64,000 nucleotides of DNA from Pseudomonadota bacterium (GCA_021825945.1 JAKAFN010000003.1:124001-188000), one strand, 5' to 3'; counted from the first letter of the stretch, positions 39,722 to 47,663 are shown. A program made the numbers and translations. Notes: generated by a model not told the origin, from the letters alone.

Positions 39722-40675
39722 ATGGCGTTTCGTGAGTATAAGATTGGTGCGCGAATGTTCGGCGTCGCGCTGTCCAGCTCCATGTTCATCACCCTGGTCA
39801 TGCCCACGATGGACATGCGCCAGGCGATTGCGACGGACATGGCGATTCATAAGCAGTTGTCCGCCGGGTGGGAGACCGGCTTCAATCTGCAGGATCCGTT
39901 CATGCAGGGCGATAACAAGCCGCTGACGGTCACGGTTCATGCCGATCCGAAGACCGGAGCCCCGATCAATCCGCCGATGACGGTGTATGTCTATCGTCCC
40001 GGCGTTCGCATGCCGAACGGGGTCGATCATCCTGTGACCTTGGGGGAAAACGGCGGCATGCTGTCGGTGCAGCTGGGACACGTCAAGGAAGCGAATGCCG
40101 CGCAAGGCGCGGTATTCGGGATCGGACACGGCGACGTGAACGGTCAGCAGTTCGCGTACATCGAGGACCTCACCGCCACCAAGGGCTGGAGTCCCGAGGA
40201 CGTGCTGAGCAAGGCCAAGGACGAGGATATTGCCCATATCGGTGCGGGCAAGACCCTGTTCGTTCGCGAGCAGTGCTGGTGGTGCCATACCCTGCTCCCG
40301 GAAGAGACGCAGGACTGGCAATACTTCGGTGCGCCGCCGGCCCTGGGCGACTTCAATGGTGAGTCGCCGACGGCCTTCGGTTCGGACCGCAAGGCGCCTG
40401 ACCTGTTGCACGTCGCGGCGCGCAACAGCTCGCGCGAATGGCTGATGATGCACTTCTTCAACCCGCGTCTGGTCCAGCCGCACTCCATCATGCCCCGCTA
40501 CGACTATCTGTGGGGTAAGGTGGACGCCAACGGCAACAAGATCGACTTCGACGCGTGGCGGAAGGCGTATCTGGACTACCACGAGGGCCGCAGCCCGCTG
40601 CCGCCGGACGTTCCGATGTACGCGAAGGATTCCGACATCCGTTCGCTCATCGACTTCGTCCTGAGCTTGAAGTAA
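39722..40675 (+). CDS. ccoO: CcoO-like membrane monohaem cytochrome c, enlarged
   Basis: 317 residues from ATG 39722, with GGGGGAGAG ribosome site. One N-terminal membrane segment (MFGVALSSSMFITLVMP). The CcoO core follows late: LFVREQCWWCH with haem Cys185/Cys188/His189, FGSDRKAPDLLHVAARNSSREWLMMHFFNPR, and axial Met in SIMPRYDYLW. In ordinary CcoO the haem site comes about 60-70 residues after the start; here about 110 extra residues lie between helix and haem domain. The additional region has a beta-rich look (TVTVHADPKTGAP, MTVYVYRPG). It passes electrons to CcoN. Confidence 0.88.
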   Translation: MAFREYKIGARMFGVALSSSMFITLVMPTMDMRQAIATDMAIHKQLSAGWETGFNLQDPFMQGDNKPLTVTVHADPKTGAPINPPMTVYVYRPGVRMPNGVDHPVTLGENGGMLSVQLGHVKEANAAQGAVFGIGHGDVNGQQFAYIEDLTATKGWSPEDVLSKAKDEDIAHIGAGKTLFVREQCWWCHTLLPEETQDWQYFGAPPALGDFNGESPTAFGSDRKAPDLLHVAARNSSREWLMMHFFNPRLVQPHSIMPRYDYLWGKVDANGNKIDFDAWRKAYLDYHEGRSPLPPDVPMYAKDSDIRSLIDFVLSLK

Positions 40676-40711
40676 CCGGTCGTCCGGACACATATAACAG
40701 GGAGAATCAGT

Positions 40712-41341
40712 ATGGCTAGTTTTCTCGTTTCGATGAGCGACGACGGCCTGAATGCCAAAGCCAAGGCGCTCTGGGAGCGTGAGGCGCTCGGCGGCCTGAC
40801 GGAAGACAACAACCGCGTGCCGAAGCCCATCGTCGCGCTGCTGGTGTTGACCATCTTGACGGCGTTCGCGATCACCTTCCCCCTCTGGGGGCAGCGCCCG
40901 AATGCAGCGATCTACGCGGGCTATGTCGCCGCGATGGATACGCCGCAGATTCAGGCGATGAAGGACGACAAGGCCGCCATGGCCGCGATCGTCCAGATGA
41001 CCAAGAACGACGACGGCGGCAAGTGGCAGGCGTTGCGCGATCGCCATCCGCTGACCATGGACGATCTGCGTGCGATCGCGCCGCAGATCAAGGCATTGGA
41101 AGCGGCCGGGGATAACCTGCAGGAGTACAACGTCGTCGGCGACCACGTGACGATGGCGAACTTCGAGGGGAACCTCATCACCGACAACCATGGCGTCACG
41201 CGACACCTGCATATCCAGCCGTGGTGGGACAAGGGCTATTTCATCGATCTGTTCTTCATCGCGTTCTTCTTCACCGGGACGACGATCGCGATCAAGCGCC
41301 TGCCGCCGAGCTCTTGGCAGCCGCGCCACCTCGGGCACTGA
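40712..41341 (+). CDS. Unrecognised two-helix membrane protein of the oxidase cluster
   Basis: 209 residues from ATG 40712. Cytoplasmic N-terminus, helix about residues 43-60 (PIVALLVLTILTAFAITF), an about 110-residue periplasmic domain rich in Met and charged residues (DRHPLTMDDLRAIAPQIKALE), and a C-terminal helix (YFIDLFFIAFFFTGTTIAI). No haem or copper motif. It sits where ccoP/ccoQ would be expected. I infer a structural or docking subunit for the soluble diheme cytochrome encoded downstream. Confidence 0.75.
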   Translation: MASFLVSMSDDGLNAKAKALWEREALGGLTEDNNRVPKPIVALLVLTILTAFAITFPLWGQRPNAAIYAGYVAAMDTPQIQAMKDDKAAMAAIVQMTKNDDGGKWQALRDRHPLTMDDLRAIAPQIKALEAAGDNLQEYNVVGDHVTMANFEGNLITDNHGVTRHLHIQPWWDKGYFIDLFFIAFFFTGTTIAIKRLPPSSWQPRHLGH

Positions 41342-41382
41342 TCGCCGGTGTCCGCGTCGAAAAACATGAGGAGGAAATTGAA

Positions 41383-41508
41383 ATGATCGATATCGACAAC
41401 CCCCCGCTCGTGCTGTTCTGCATCGTCATGATTGTCCTGATTGCGCCGCAGTTCTACGCGCTGGTCATCGACAAGTGGGACAAGAACACCCCGCAGATCA
41501 AGCCGTAA
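41383..41508 (+). CDS. 41-residue membrane protein
   Basis: Starts at ATG 41383 after GAGGAGG. MIDIDNPPLVLFCIVMIVLIAP then a short tail DKWDKNTPQIKP. One helix with an acidic N-terminus. Part of the oxidase transcript; no family recognised. Confidence 0.7.
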   Translation: MIDIDNPPLVLFCIVMIVLIAPQFYALVIDKWDKNTPQIKP

Positions 41509-41545
41509 CGCGACATCCGGTAAGCAGAGAGAAAGGACGAAAGGT

Positions 41546-41656
41546 ATGCTGTTCGAACCTGATACCACGACGGGCCAGGTGTTCGCGATGTACGGAGTGT
41601 GGTTCGCGTTCATCCTCGCAATTCTCGCGATTCTGTTCGGCAAGAATCGCGGGTAA
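41546..41656 (+). CDS. 36-residue membrane protein, CcoQ-like in plan
   Basis: ATG 41546 with AGGACGAAAGG upstream. MLFEPDTTTGQVFAMYGVWF, then LAILAILFGKNRG. One helix ending in a positively charged tail, as in CcoQ, but similarity is too short to prove homology. In the same gene row, 92 nt before the diheme cytochrome. Confidence 0.65.
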   Translation: MLFEPDTTTGQVFAMYGVWFAFILAILAILFGKNRG

Positions 41657-41748
41657 CCCGCACCGATTTCCGGCAGGCCGGCGCCGATACGGGCCACCTG
41701 CCGGGTCAGAACGCAAAACGTAAGAAAATTTTGAAATAGGGGGAGTCA

Positions 41749-42525
41749 ATGCGACTTGGTAAACGCTGGACTCGGTTTGCGCCGATGTCTCTGGTGATCG
41801 CCGGCGCCTTGCTGACTGCGGGCGTGGCCTATGCCGATGAACCGCCGGTCACGGCCGACATCGCCGCAGGAAGCAAGCTTTTTCACAACGGCAAGCCGGG
41901 CGTCTCGCCATGCCAGAGCTGCCACGGACCGCACGGCATGGGGATCGACGCCATGCAGACGCCGCGGAATCAAAACCTCGGCTACGCGTACACCGTCAAG
42001 CAGTTGGTGAACTTCCGGTCCGGCGCGCGCAAGGACCTGACCCTCGGGGTCATGGGCGTGTTCGCGCAGCAACTGACGGACCAGGACATCCGGAACGTCG
42101 CCGCCTATCTGAACTCGATCCCGGACGACTGGAAGGATTTGTCGGACCTGGATGCGCTCAAGGCAAGCGGGACGCCGGTCGGAGTGGCGTATAAGGGGAT
42201 GGAAATCGTGCGCTACGGCAAGGCAAGCCGCGGTATCACCGCGTGCCAGACCTGCCATCAGTATGACGGTCGTGGCGCCGGCCCCGTTTACCCGCGGATC
42301 GCCGAGCAGAAATACGTGTATCTCGTCAATATGCTGCATCACTGGCGTGCCAAGGAGCGCACCAACGACCCGCTGGGACAGATGGAGGCGGTGGCAAGTC
42401 ACCTGACGGATGACGACATCAACAACCTTGCGGCGTTCCTGTCGCATGCACGGCTTACCGCGATCGGGGACACCTTCGTGCCCGATAACGATACCGTGAT
42501 GGCGAATCTCGACCTGAAACACTAA
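41749..42525 (+). CDS. Periplasmic diheme cytochrome c (c4/CcoP-like role)
   Basis: 258 residues from ATG 41749 with a signal peptide ending near VAYA-DEPPVT. Two cytochrome c domains: haem 1 CQSCH at residues 55-59 and haem 2 CQTCH at 166-170, each followed by the typical pattern NVAAYLNSIP or NLAAFLSHAR. Soluble c4 type rather than the membrane-anchored CcoP normally found here. As last gene of the cluster, before a terminator, it may be the electron donor that replaces CcoP. Confidence 0.9.
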   Translation: MRLGKRWTRFAPMSLVIAGALLTAGVAYADEPPVTADIAAGSKLFHNGKPGVSPCQSCHGPHGMGIDAMQTPRNQNLGYAYTVKQLVNFRSGARKDLTLGVMGVFAQQLTDQDIRNVAAYLNSIPDDWKDLSDLDALKASGTPVGVAYKGMEIVRYGKASRGITACQTCHQYDGRGAGPVYPRIAEQKYVYLVNMLHHWRAKERTNDPLGQMEAVASHLTDDDINNLAAFLSHARLTAIGDTFVPDNDTVMANLDLKH

Positions 42526-42557
42526 GCGGGTCCGGGTAGTCGTGTTGCGGTAGAATG

Positions 42558-42587
42558 AAAGGCCGCGCCAACCGGCGCGGCCTTTTT
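42558..42587 (+). terminator. Rho-independent terminator of the cbb3-like cluster
   Basis: AAAGGCCGCGCC / GGCGCGGCC with AACC loop and a T run, 33 nt after the diheme cytochrome stop. Confidence 0.93.
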
Positions 42588-42603
42588 ATTTGTTTCGATT
42601 CGG

Positions 42604-42627
42604 GAACTTCCCGGTTTTCGGAAGTTC
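42604..42627. repeat. Inverted repeat in the leader of the next cluster
   Basis: GAACTTCC (42604-42611) and GGAAGTTC (42620-42627), 8-bp perfect arms. It lies 46 nt before the cytochrome start codon at 42673; a possible operator or RNA hairpin. Confidence 0.4.
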
Positions 42628-42672
42628 GTATCCGAGTCGCCGTTGCAGGCAGGTTCGTTAGGCTGGAATACC

Positions 42673-43257
42673 ATGTGGAAGAAGTGGAAAAGGCTCCGAA
42701 CCGGAGAAAAAGTTCTCTTCGGCATCGTGATTTTCCTCGGGTTCGTCGTCGTCCAGAACTTCGCATCACTCGAGTGGATCGGCTACCACTCTCCCAAGCC
42801 GATGTATCCGATCCTGACCCATTTCGACTTCTCTGCGGACGGGAAAAAAGGGTCGGTTCTATTTCGCACCCACTGGTGTACGGAGTGTCACCGGGCGATC
42901 GGCAATGGTACGAGCTCGGTGCTCGACCTCGACGGCGAGGGCTCGCGGCGCTCGGAGAAATGGATCGAAGCATTTCTTGCTGATCCGGCGAAAAACTACG
43001 GAGCGCCCACCTTCGATCATGGACCGACCCAGGATGCTGCTTGGGTTGCGAAGCTGCCGGCGCAGGAGCGGCACGATCTCGCGGTATTTCTTTCCGAGTT
43101 GACTGCGGACCGCGGTGCGCCGGACGCCAAAATGCCGCCACAAGGAAAATCCAGTTTCATCGACGATATGCTGCGCGTCTGGGCGCCCGAAAGCTGGCGC
43201 ATCGGATTCAGCGATATCCGAAACAAGGATGAGGAGCAACGGAATAATGGGCAATGA
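42673..43257 (+). CDS. Membrane-anchored monohaem cytochrome c
   Basis: 194 residues from ATG 42673 (MWKKWKRLRTGEK). One membrane helix (about residues 15-31: VLFGIVIFLGFVVVQNF), a periplasmic domain with haem site CTECH at residues 69-73 and a candidate axial Met in DAKMPPQGKSSF. The layout WIGYHSPKPMYPILTHFDFSADGKKGSVLFRTHWCTECH resembles NorC/CcoO-type small subunits. Its end overlaps the following CcoN-like gene by 11 nt, so the two products probably interact, much as NorC pairs with NorB. Confidence 0.85.
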   Translation: MWKKWKRLRTGEKVLFGIVIFLGFVVVQNFASLEWIGYHSPKPMYPILTHFDFSADGKKGSVLFRTHWCTECHRAIGNGTSSVLDLDGEGSRRSEKWIEAFLADPAKNYGAPTFDHGPTQDAAWVAKLPAQERHDLAVFLSELTADRGAPDAKMPPQGKSSFIDDMLRVWAPESWRIGFSDIRNKDEEQRNNGQ

Positions 43258-43771
43258 TCTGACCCGACAGGAACGGGAGGATTTCACCTGGTACACGCTA
43301 TTGTTCGTGTTCGCGTGTATCGTCTACAGCATCATCGGATTTAGTTGGGGCGCGTTCATGGGTGGCATGAAGTCGTTTCGTGATTTCGTCGACTACTCCG
43401 CCTACGGTCAGAAGATCGTCCTCGCGCATACCCACGTCAACCTTCTCGGCTGGGTCGAGATGGCGATCTTCGGCGCCTTGTACTACGTCGTTCCCAAGCT
43501 GACCAACGGCCGCATCTACAGCGTGAAATTGGTCAAGGTGCACTTCTGGATGCATAACATCGGATTGGTCGGCTTGGTGGTGTTCTTCACGTTGGCCGGA
43601 ATGGCCCCGCTGATCACGGCGGTCAACGACCCGGACGTGTCGTCGAAGGTCTATCACCGCATGATGGCGCTGACGGGACCATTCGGCACGCTGGTGCTGC
43701 TTGCCAATATCATCTGGGGTTACAACCTCCTGCGCACCGCGATGGGGTGGCGGGAACGGATGGCGAAGTAG
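43247..43771 (+). CDS. Stand-alone homologue of the C-terminal part of CcoN
   Basis: 174 residues from ATG 43247, about five helices. IVLAHTHVNLLGWVEMAIFG, VPKLTNGRIYSVKLVKVHFW and NIGLVGLVVFFTLAG align with helices X-XII of the CcoN in this window (IVAHAHLALLGF...RRKLYSLTLGNVHYW). It keeps the HxH pair that binds haem b and b3 but lacks the CuB His residues and the cross-linked Tyr. So it may bind haem but should not be a complete oxidase. Overlaps the cytochrome c gene before it. Confidence 0.8.
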   Translation: MGNDLTRQEREDFTWYTLLFVFACIVYSIIGFSWGAFMGGMKSFRDFVDYSAYGQKIVLAHTHVNLLGWVEMAIFGALYYVVPKLTNGRIYSVKLVKVHFWMHNIGLVGLVVFFTLAGMAPLITAVNDPDVSSKVYHRMMALTGPFGTLVLLANIIWGYNLLRTAMGWRERMAK

Positions 43772-43804
43772 AAATCGCCGCCGCCCACCCCAGGGGTTTC
43801 CCGC

Positions 43805-44062
43805 ATGGCCCAAAAGACGTCCCACGCCCTCGATTTCACGATCGAAGGAATGCGTAGCCAGCAGTTCAGCGAGGCGGTGTTCGCGTTTCTGCTGGTCGGC
43901 ATCATTACCTTCACCGTCATCATCGCGATTTTCTGGTTCAGCAAGAATCGGCCCGAAAAGCCGAAACTGGGCGAGAAGATCATGTTCCTGGCGATCATCG
44001 TCGGCGTCCTGCTTGCGGTGGTGTTCGGCGCCCTGCAGATGCTCGGCGGTATCCTTTTCTGA
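43805..44062 (+). CDS. Unrecognised two-helix membrane protein
   Basis: 85 residues from ATG 43805. Helices at about residues 24-44 (AVFAFLLVGIITFTVIIAIFWF) and 60-82 (FLAIIVGVLLAVVFGALQML), separated by a charged loop KNRPEKPKLGEK. No known motif. It lies between the CcoN-like gene and the thioredoxin-fold lipoprotein in one direction. Confidence 0.7.
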   Translation: MAQKTSHALDFTIEGMRSQQFSEAVFAFLLVGIITFTVIIAIFWFSKNRPEKPKLGEKIMFLAIIVGVLLAVVFGALQMLGGILF

Positions 44063-44079
44063 GCCGTAAGGAGGTGCCC

Positions 44080-44694
44080 ATGGAACCGATGGATTGCGTG
44101 CAGGCCGTACCGGAACCGGCAGTCGGCACAGCCGTGCCGGGGCGTAACCTGGTAGCCGTGGGATGGTCGCGATTTGCGCTCGGTGTCGTCGCCGCTGCCG
44201 CCATTGCCTTGTCGGCCTGCAGTAATGACGGGAGTTACGGCGGAATCTTTCGGGGGCTCGCGGTGGGCACCCATGCGCCGGCCGTGCACACGAAGACGCT
44301 CGCGGACGTCGGCGGCGACCTCTCCAAGGTGACCACGTACCGAGAGCCCGATCCCCGGATGTATCAGTACTCGGTGGCCAAGGCGCTGACGATGCACAGG
44401 CCCATCCTGCTGGTCTTCGCGACGCCGGGGCACTGCACGGAATGTGACGAGCAGCTACAGGTTGCCAAAGCGCTGCTCGACAAGTACGGCAATCAGGTCG
44501 TCTTCATCCACATGGATCAATACATGAACCCGCAGGCGTACAAAGCATTCCGGGTGATGGGAGATCCGTGGACGTTCGCGATCGACAAGAACGGTATCGT
44601 CCGCGAAACCGAGGCCGGTAAGATGCTGTATGGCGAGATGCAGGACGCCATCAAGAAAATCCTGCCCGACGCCGGTTCGGGGAAGATGGGCTAG
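44080..44694 (+). CDS. Thioredoxin-fold lipoprotein
   Basis: 204 residues from ATG 44080, with AAGGAGG just ahead. A hydrophobic segment ends in the lipobox ALSAC (Cys47), so the protein is likely lipid-anchored in the periplasm. The C-terminal domain has a thioredoxin-like fold with PILLVFATPGHCTECDEQ (Cys119-x2-Cys122), DQYMNPQAYKAFRVMGDPWTFAIDKNGIV. TlpA/SCO-type proteins with such a site reduce apocytochrome Cys or deliver copper to oxidases. Which applies here is open; no SCO copper His was found with confidence. Confidence 0.8.
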   Translation: MEPMDCVQAVPEPAVGTAVPGRNLVAVGWSRFALGVVAAAAIALSACSNDGSYGGIFRGLAVGTHAPAVHTKTLADVGGDLSKVTTYREPDPRMYQYSVAKALTMHRPILLVFATPGHCTECDEQLQVAKALLDKYGNQVVFIHMDQYMNPQAYKAFRVMGDPWTFAIDKNGIVRETEAGKMLYGEMQDAIKKILPDAGSGKMG

Positions 44695-44728
44695 CGCGCG
44701 ACCCCAGAAAACCCCGGAGCGGAACCGT

Positions 44729-44757
44729 GGCCCCGGTTCCCGCCCGGGAACGGGGCC
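44729..44757. repeat. GC-rich hairpin between two genes
   Basis: GGCCCC-G-GTTCCCG-CC-CGGGAAC-GGGGCC, without a T run. Possibly an mRNA-processing or weak termination structure inside the cluster. Confidence 0.55.
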
Positions 44758-44841
44758 GGAATTCCAGAGCAAAACCCGTCACCCCGAGTGCCGCTCGCGC
44801 GAGCGGGCGGAAGATGGTAAGGAAAAGAGACCGACGACATC

Positions 44842-45321
44842 GTGGCAAAACTCGTGAAATTCGACCTCCAGCCGGACGAAAAGGGTCTCCTTTGGGACAT
44901 TCTGCTCTACGTCCCCACTGTATTTTTTCTGTTGTATTTCGGCGGCATCGAGTGGTTTCGCCATGAGCACAACATCAGCTACGTCCTGGTTTTTCTTGGC
45001 ACCTTTTTCTTTCTGGCCGGCGTCAATCGGATGTTGCGAATACGGATGATGGCGCTGCCGTCGTCGCCGGTACACATCGAGGTCGACGGCGACGAGGAGA
45101 TGGTCGTGGTCGAATTGCGCAGCGGGGCCCGCATCGATCTGGTCAAGACGATCAAGCTCTATGGCGACTACGCCGGCAAATCGTTCGGGTTGACGGGACT
45201 CGACCGGCAGGGAAACCGCATGCAGTACGTCTTTGCGCGGGGCCAGTTCGAGGATGACGCCCAGTACCGCGCGGCGCAGGACGCGATCAAACGCCTCGAG
45301 AAGCCCGCCGCGCAAGCTTGA
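44842..45321 (+). CDS. Unrecognised membrane protein with C-terminal soluble domain
   Basis: 159 residues from GTG 44842 (MAKLVKFDLQPDEKG). Two membrane helices (about residues 20-35 and 46-64), then an about 90-residue soluble domain VHIEVDGDEEMVVVELRSGARIDL...KSFGLTGLDRQGNRMQYVFARG with a beta-strand pattern. Not recognised; a PH-like or YcxB-like domain is possible. End of the 42.7-45.3 kb run. Confidence 0.65.
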   Translation: MAKLVKFDLQPDEKGLLWDILLYVPTVFFLLYFGGIEWFRHEHNISYVLVFLGTFFFLAGVNRMLRIRMMALPSSPVHIEVDGDEEMVVVELRSGARIDLVKTIKLYGDYAGKSFGLTGLDRQGNRMQYVFARGQFEDDAQYRAAQDAIKRLEKPAAQA

Positions 45322-45360
45322 TCGCGTACCACCGGCCCACCTCCTTGTGACGCGGGGAAC

Positions 45361-45402
45361 TTCCTCTGCCGCGGAGGCGGGAGAGGGCGGGCGTGAGGGT
45401 GG
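45361..45402. repeat. Family 2 dispersed hairpin repeat, diverged
   Basis: TTCCTCTGCCGC-GGAGGCGGGAGAGGGCGGGCGTGAGGGTGGG arrangement in the convergent gap between the plus-strand cluster and the small minus-strand membrane gene. Confidence 0.72.
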
Positions 45403-45441
45403 GAAACAGATCTTTCCGCGCGCTGTCGGGCACGCGCCGCC

Positions 45442-45645
45442 TCATCGCTTCCCCCTCCGCCGTTTCGCCACGTCCCACGCCATGAATCCGATCAGCGTCG
45501 CAATGCTGGCGCAGAGCCCGATTTGCACGAACAACTCGGTGCGCGGGCTCACCAATCCGCCGACGAACATGTGCGCGACGAACGACATGAGGATCATCGA
45601 GCTCGTCGCAACGAAGCAGTAGATCAACAGTTCCTTGATCGGCAT
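45442..45645 (-). CDS. Small two-helix membrane protein
   Basis: 67 residues from ATG 45645 (MPIKELLIYCFVATSSMILMS). Helices about 6-27 and 37-56 and a basic tail KRRRGKR. It starts 7 nt after the stop of the large membrane protein upstream, so both are one transcript. No family recognised. Confidence 0.65.
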   Translation of the reverse strand: MPIKELLIYCFVATSSMILMSFVAHMFVGGLVSPRTELFVQIGLCASIATLIGFMAWDVAKRRRGKR

Positions 45646-45652
45646 GACGCAC

Positions 45653-47305
45653 CTATTGCTTCGTCGACGAATCGACCGCAGCTCCGCCCCGGGGTTTCGC
45701 TGCCTTCAGGGATGCCGCCGTGTGCGCCTCGTCGGGCGCTTCGGTCGGCGCGGCCGGACGCGGCGCGCTGGGGGTTCCCACCGGCGCTTGCGCTGCCACC
45801 AGCCGCAGCACCACACCGCCCTCCTGCAGCGCCACGGTGGTGCTGTTTGCGCCCCCCAGCATGGCGAAGTCCTGCGCCAAGGGTCGGTTCTGCGGTGTTC
45901 GCGGATCAAAGATCACAAAGTCGAGCCCGTGAAGATTGGCCGCAAAGCTGCGGAGATCCCGCGAGGCGGGCGGTAGCGGCAGTGTGCTGCAACCGCAGGC
46001 GATCATCGTGCGGCCGGGCCATTGGCTGGCGACCTTCACGCTTGCCCTGGCGCGGTCGGCCTCGGTCATGATTCCCGGGCGGCGCTCCGATTCCCGCTTC
46101 GCCTGCTCGGCTTGCACGGCATCGCTCAGGGCCGAGATCAACTGATCATGCGGCGACAGGGTCTGTAGGCCGAGCCGCTCGTTGGAGTAGTGTCCCCGGT
46201 CGATTACCAGGAATGCGGTGGACAGTACGAGCAGCGCCGCGAACGCCATGCCGCGCTGCGATGCGAAGCCGCCGGCCGGGCTCTGCGCATGGCCGACATG
46301 GACGCGCAGCAGCCGGGGAAAGCCCCAATAGAGGATGAGCACGAACGCGAACAGCGTGAAGGTCGAATCCCCGGTCGTCAATCCGATGGCGGTGGCCAGT
46401 ACCAGCGTTGCCGCGAATCGGTCGTCGCGCAGCCATCGGCGCATGCCGACCACGACGACGGCGAGTGCGGTCGCCACCAGGGCGCCGAGCAGCCACGGTG
46501 TTGCCCCCATCGAGAGGTTCTCCCGTGGGAAGGCGAAACCGCCGGCCCCCAGTGCATGCACGGGGTTGCCGAACCAGTGTTGTAGCGGCCATCCCCATGC
46601 GAGCGCAATGCCCAGCAGCATCGCGACGAGGAGGCCGAGCAGCACGTGGGTGCGCTCCCGTCCGGGAATCACCCCCCGCGCTTGCGGCTCCGGTGGCGGA
46701 TTGCGCAGCCAGGACCACAACAGCACCAGCGGATAGGCCAGCCCGGCCGGATGCAGGGTGATCGCCGCGATGCTGAACAGCAGTTGCGCAAAGAAAAATC
46801 CGCCGAATCGCAGACGGTGAGTGCGATAGGACTCGTCCGCCCAGGCGCCGGCCAGGAAGGTGACGAGGAGGTAGGGCCCGACGGCGACGTGATCGATCGC
46901 ATCGATGGCCACCGGCGACAGCAACAGCAAGCCGGAGGCCAGCAGCGGTGCTTCGGTGTCTCCCTGCGCGCGCCGCCGCAGGAACAGCAACAGCACCGCC
47001 GCCACGAGGTACAGCAGGGTGGCGAGCTTGGCTGCGATCAGACTACCGGAGAACAGGATCCCCGCCGGCAGCAGGAACAGTGCCCGGAAGTCGGGAACCG
47101 AGAGCGTGACGACGGGCGCTGCGACATGATCCGACGCCGACCAGAGCACGAGGAGCGCCCGTGCGGTGGCCTCGTCCAGGCCATAGGGGGTGCGATCGAG
47201 CAGGGCGACGACGCCCAGGCCCCAGAGGACCAGGATCGCGACCGCCCAGAAGCCATTGGGAATGCGGGGTTTCATGCCGGGAATCGGGCCATGGAGAAAA
47301 CGCAT
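45653..47305 (-). CDS. Polytopic membrane protein, GT-C glycosyltransferase-like plan
   Basis: 550 residues from ATG 47305 (MRFLHGPIPG); ATG 47275 (MKPRIPNGF) is also possible. About ten membrane helices with an early loop DRTPYGLDEATARALL, where an acidic residue after the first helix recalls GT-C glycosyltransferases, and a C-terminal soluble domain of about 170 residues (DRARASVKVASQWPGRTMIACGC ... LHGLDFVIFDPR). Family not recognised with certainty; substrate unknown. It is transcribed against the respiratory genes on both sides. Confidence 0.6.
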   Translation of the reverse strand: MRFLHGPIPGMKPRIPNGFWAVAILVLWGLGVVALLDRTPYGLDEATARALLVLWSASDHVAAPVVTLSVPDFRALFLLPAGILFSGSLIAAKLATLLYLVAAVLLLFLRRRAQGDTEAPLLASGLLLLSPVAIDAIDHVAVGPYLLVTFLAGAWADESYRTHRLRFGGFFFAQLLFSIAAITLHPAGLAYPLVLLWSWLRNPPPEPQARGVIPGRERTHVLLGLLVAMLLGIALAWGWPLQHWFGNPVHALGAGGFAFPRENLSMGATPWLLGALVATALAVVVVGMRRWLRDDRFAATLVLATAIGLTTGDSTFTLFAFVLILYWGFPRLLRVHVGHAQSPAGGFASQRGMAFAALLVLSTAFLVIDRGHYSNERLGLQTLSPHDQLISALSDAVQAEQAKRESERRPGIMTEADRARASVKVASQWPGRTMIACGCSTLPLPPASRDLRSFAANLHGLDFVIFDPRTPQNRPLAQDFAMLGGANSTTVALQEGGVVLRLVAAQAPVGTPSAPRPAAPTEAPDEAHTAASLKAAKPRGGAAVDSSTKQ

Positions 47306-47663
47306 ATGGTAGCGCGGGGGCGGCGGCGCCCGCGCCCGCGGCGGCAGGAGGTCGCGATGACAGGCCACTGATCCGGGCGGGAGTTTGATGCGCCGGCCCG
47401 CGCGAGGGGCCGAGCGAGCCGGGGTGCCTTGCCGGTCCCGATTTTCGGAACGTTGTCGCACAACTGCAACAATTAGCGCTCTTTAAGTTGCTATTGGAAA
47501 AGGTTCTCTCTTAGGATTGGGGAGCGCGATGGACGCGAGGAGAGAGCGTCCATTCCGTTTGCAACATCGGCACGAAACGCGTTGCGGTCGTAAGGGGGTG
47601 GGACCGCAGCCGGAGCACGACTTCAAGCAACAAATCACCCTTCCATCCACCAGGAGGAGCTTC
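47306..47663 (+). other. 358-nt leader region of the Cyc2-like gene
   Basis: No gene is evident. An AT-richer stretch (about 47455-47515) likely holds the promoter, and GTTGT-CGC-ACAAC (about 47452-47464) is a small palindrome. The ribosome site CAGGAGGAGC stands directly before the Cyc2-like start. No clear Fur or FNR box was seen. Confidence 0.45.

Noticed and set aside
43247..43771. Nitric oxide reductase NorB
   Set aside because: Far too short and without the metal-site His residues; it matches only the C-terminal helices of CcoN.
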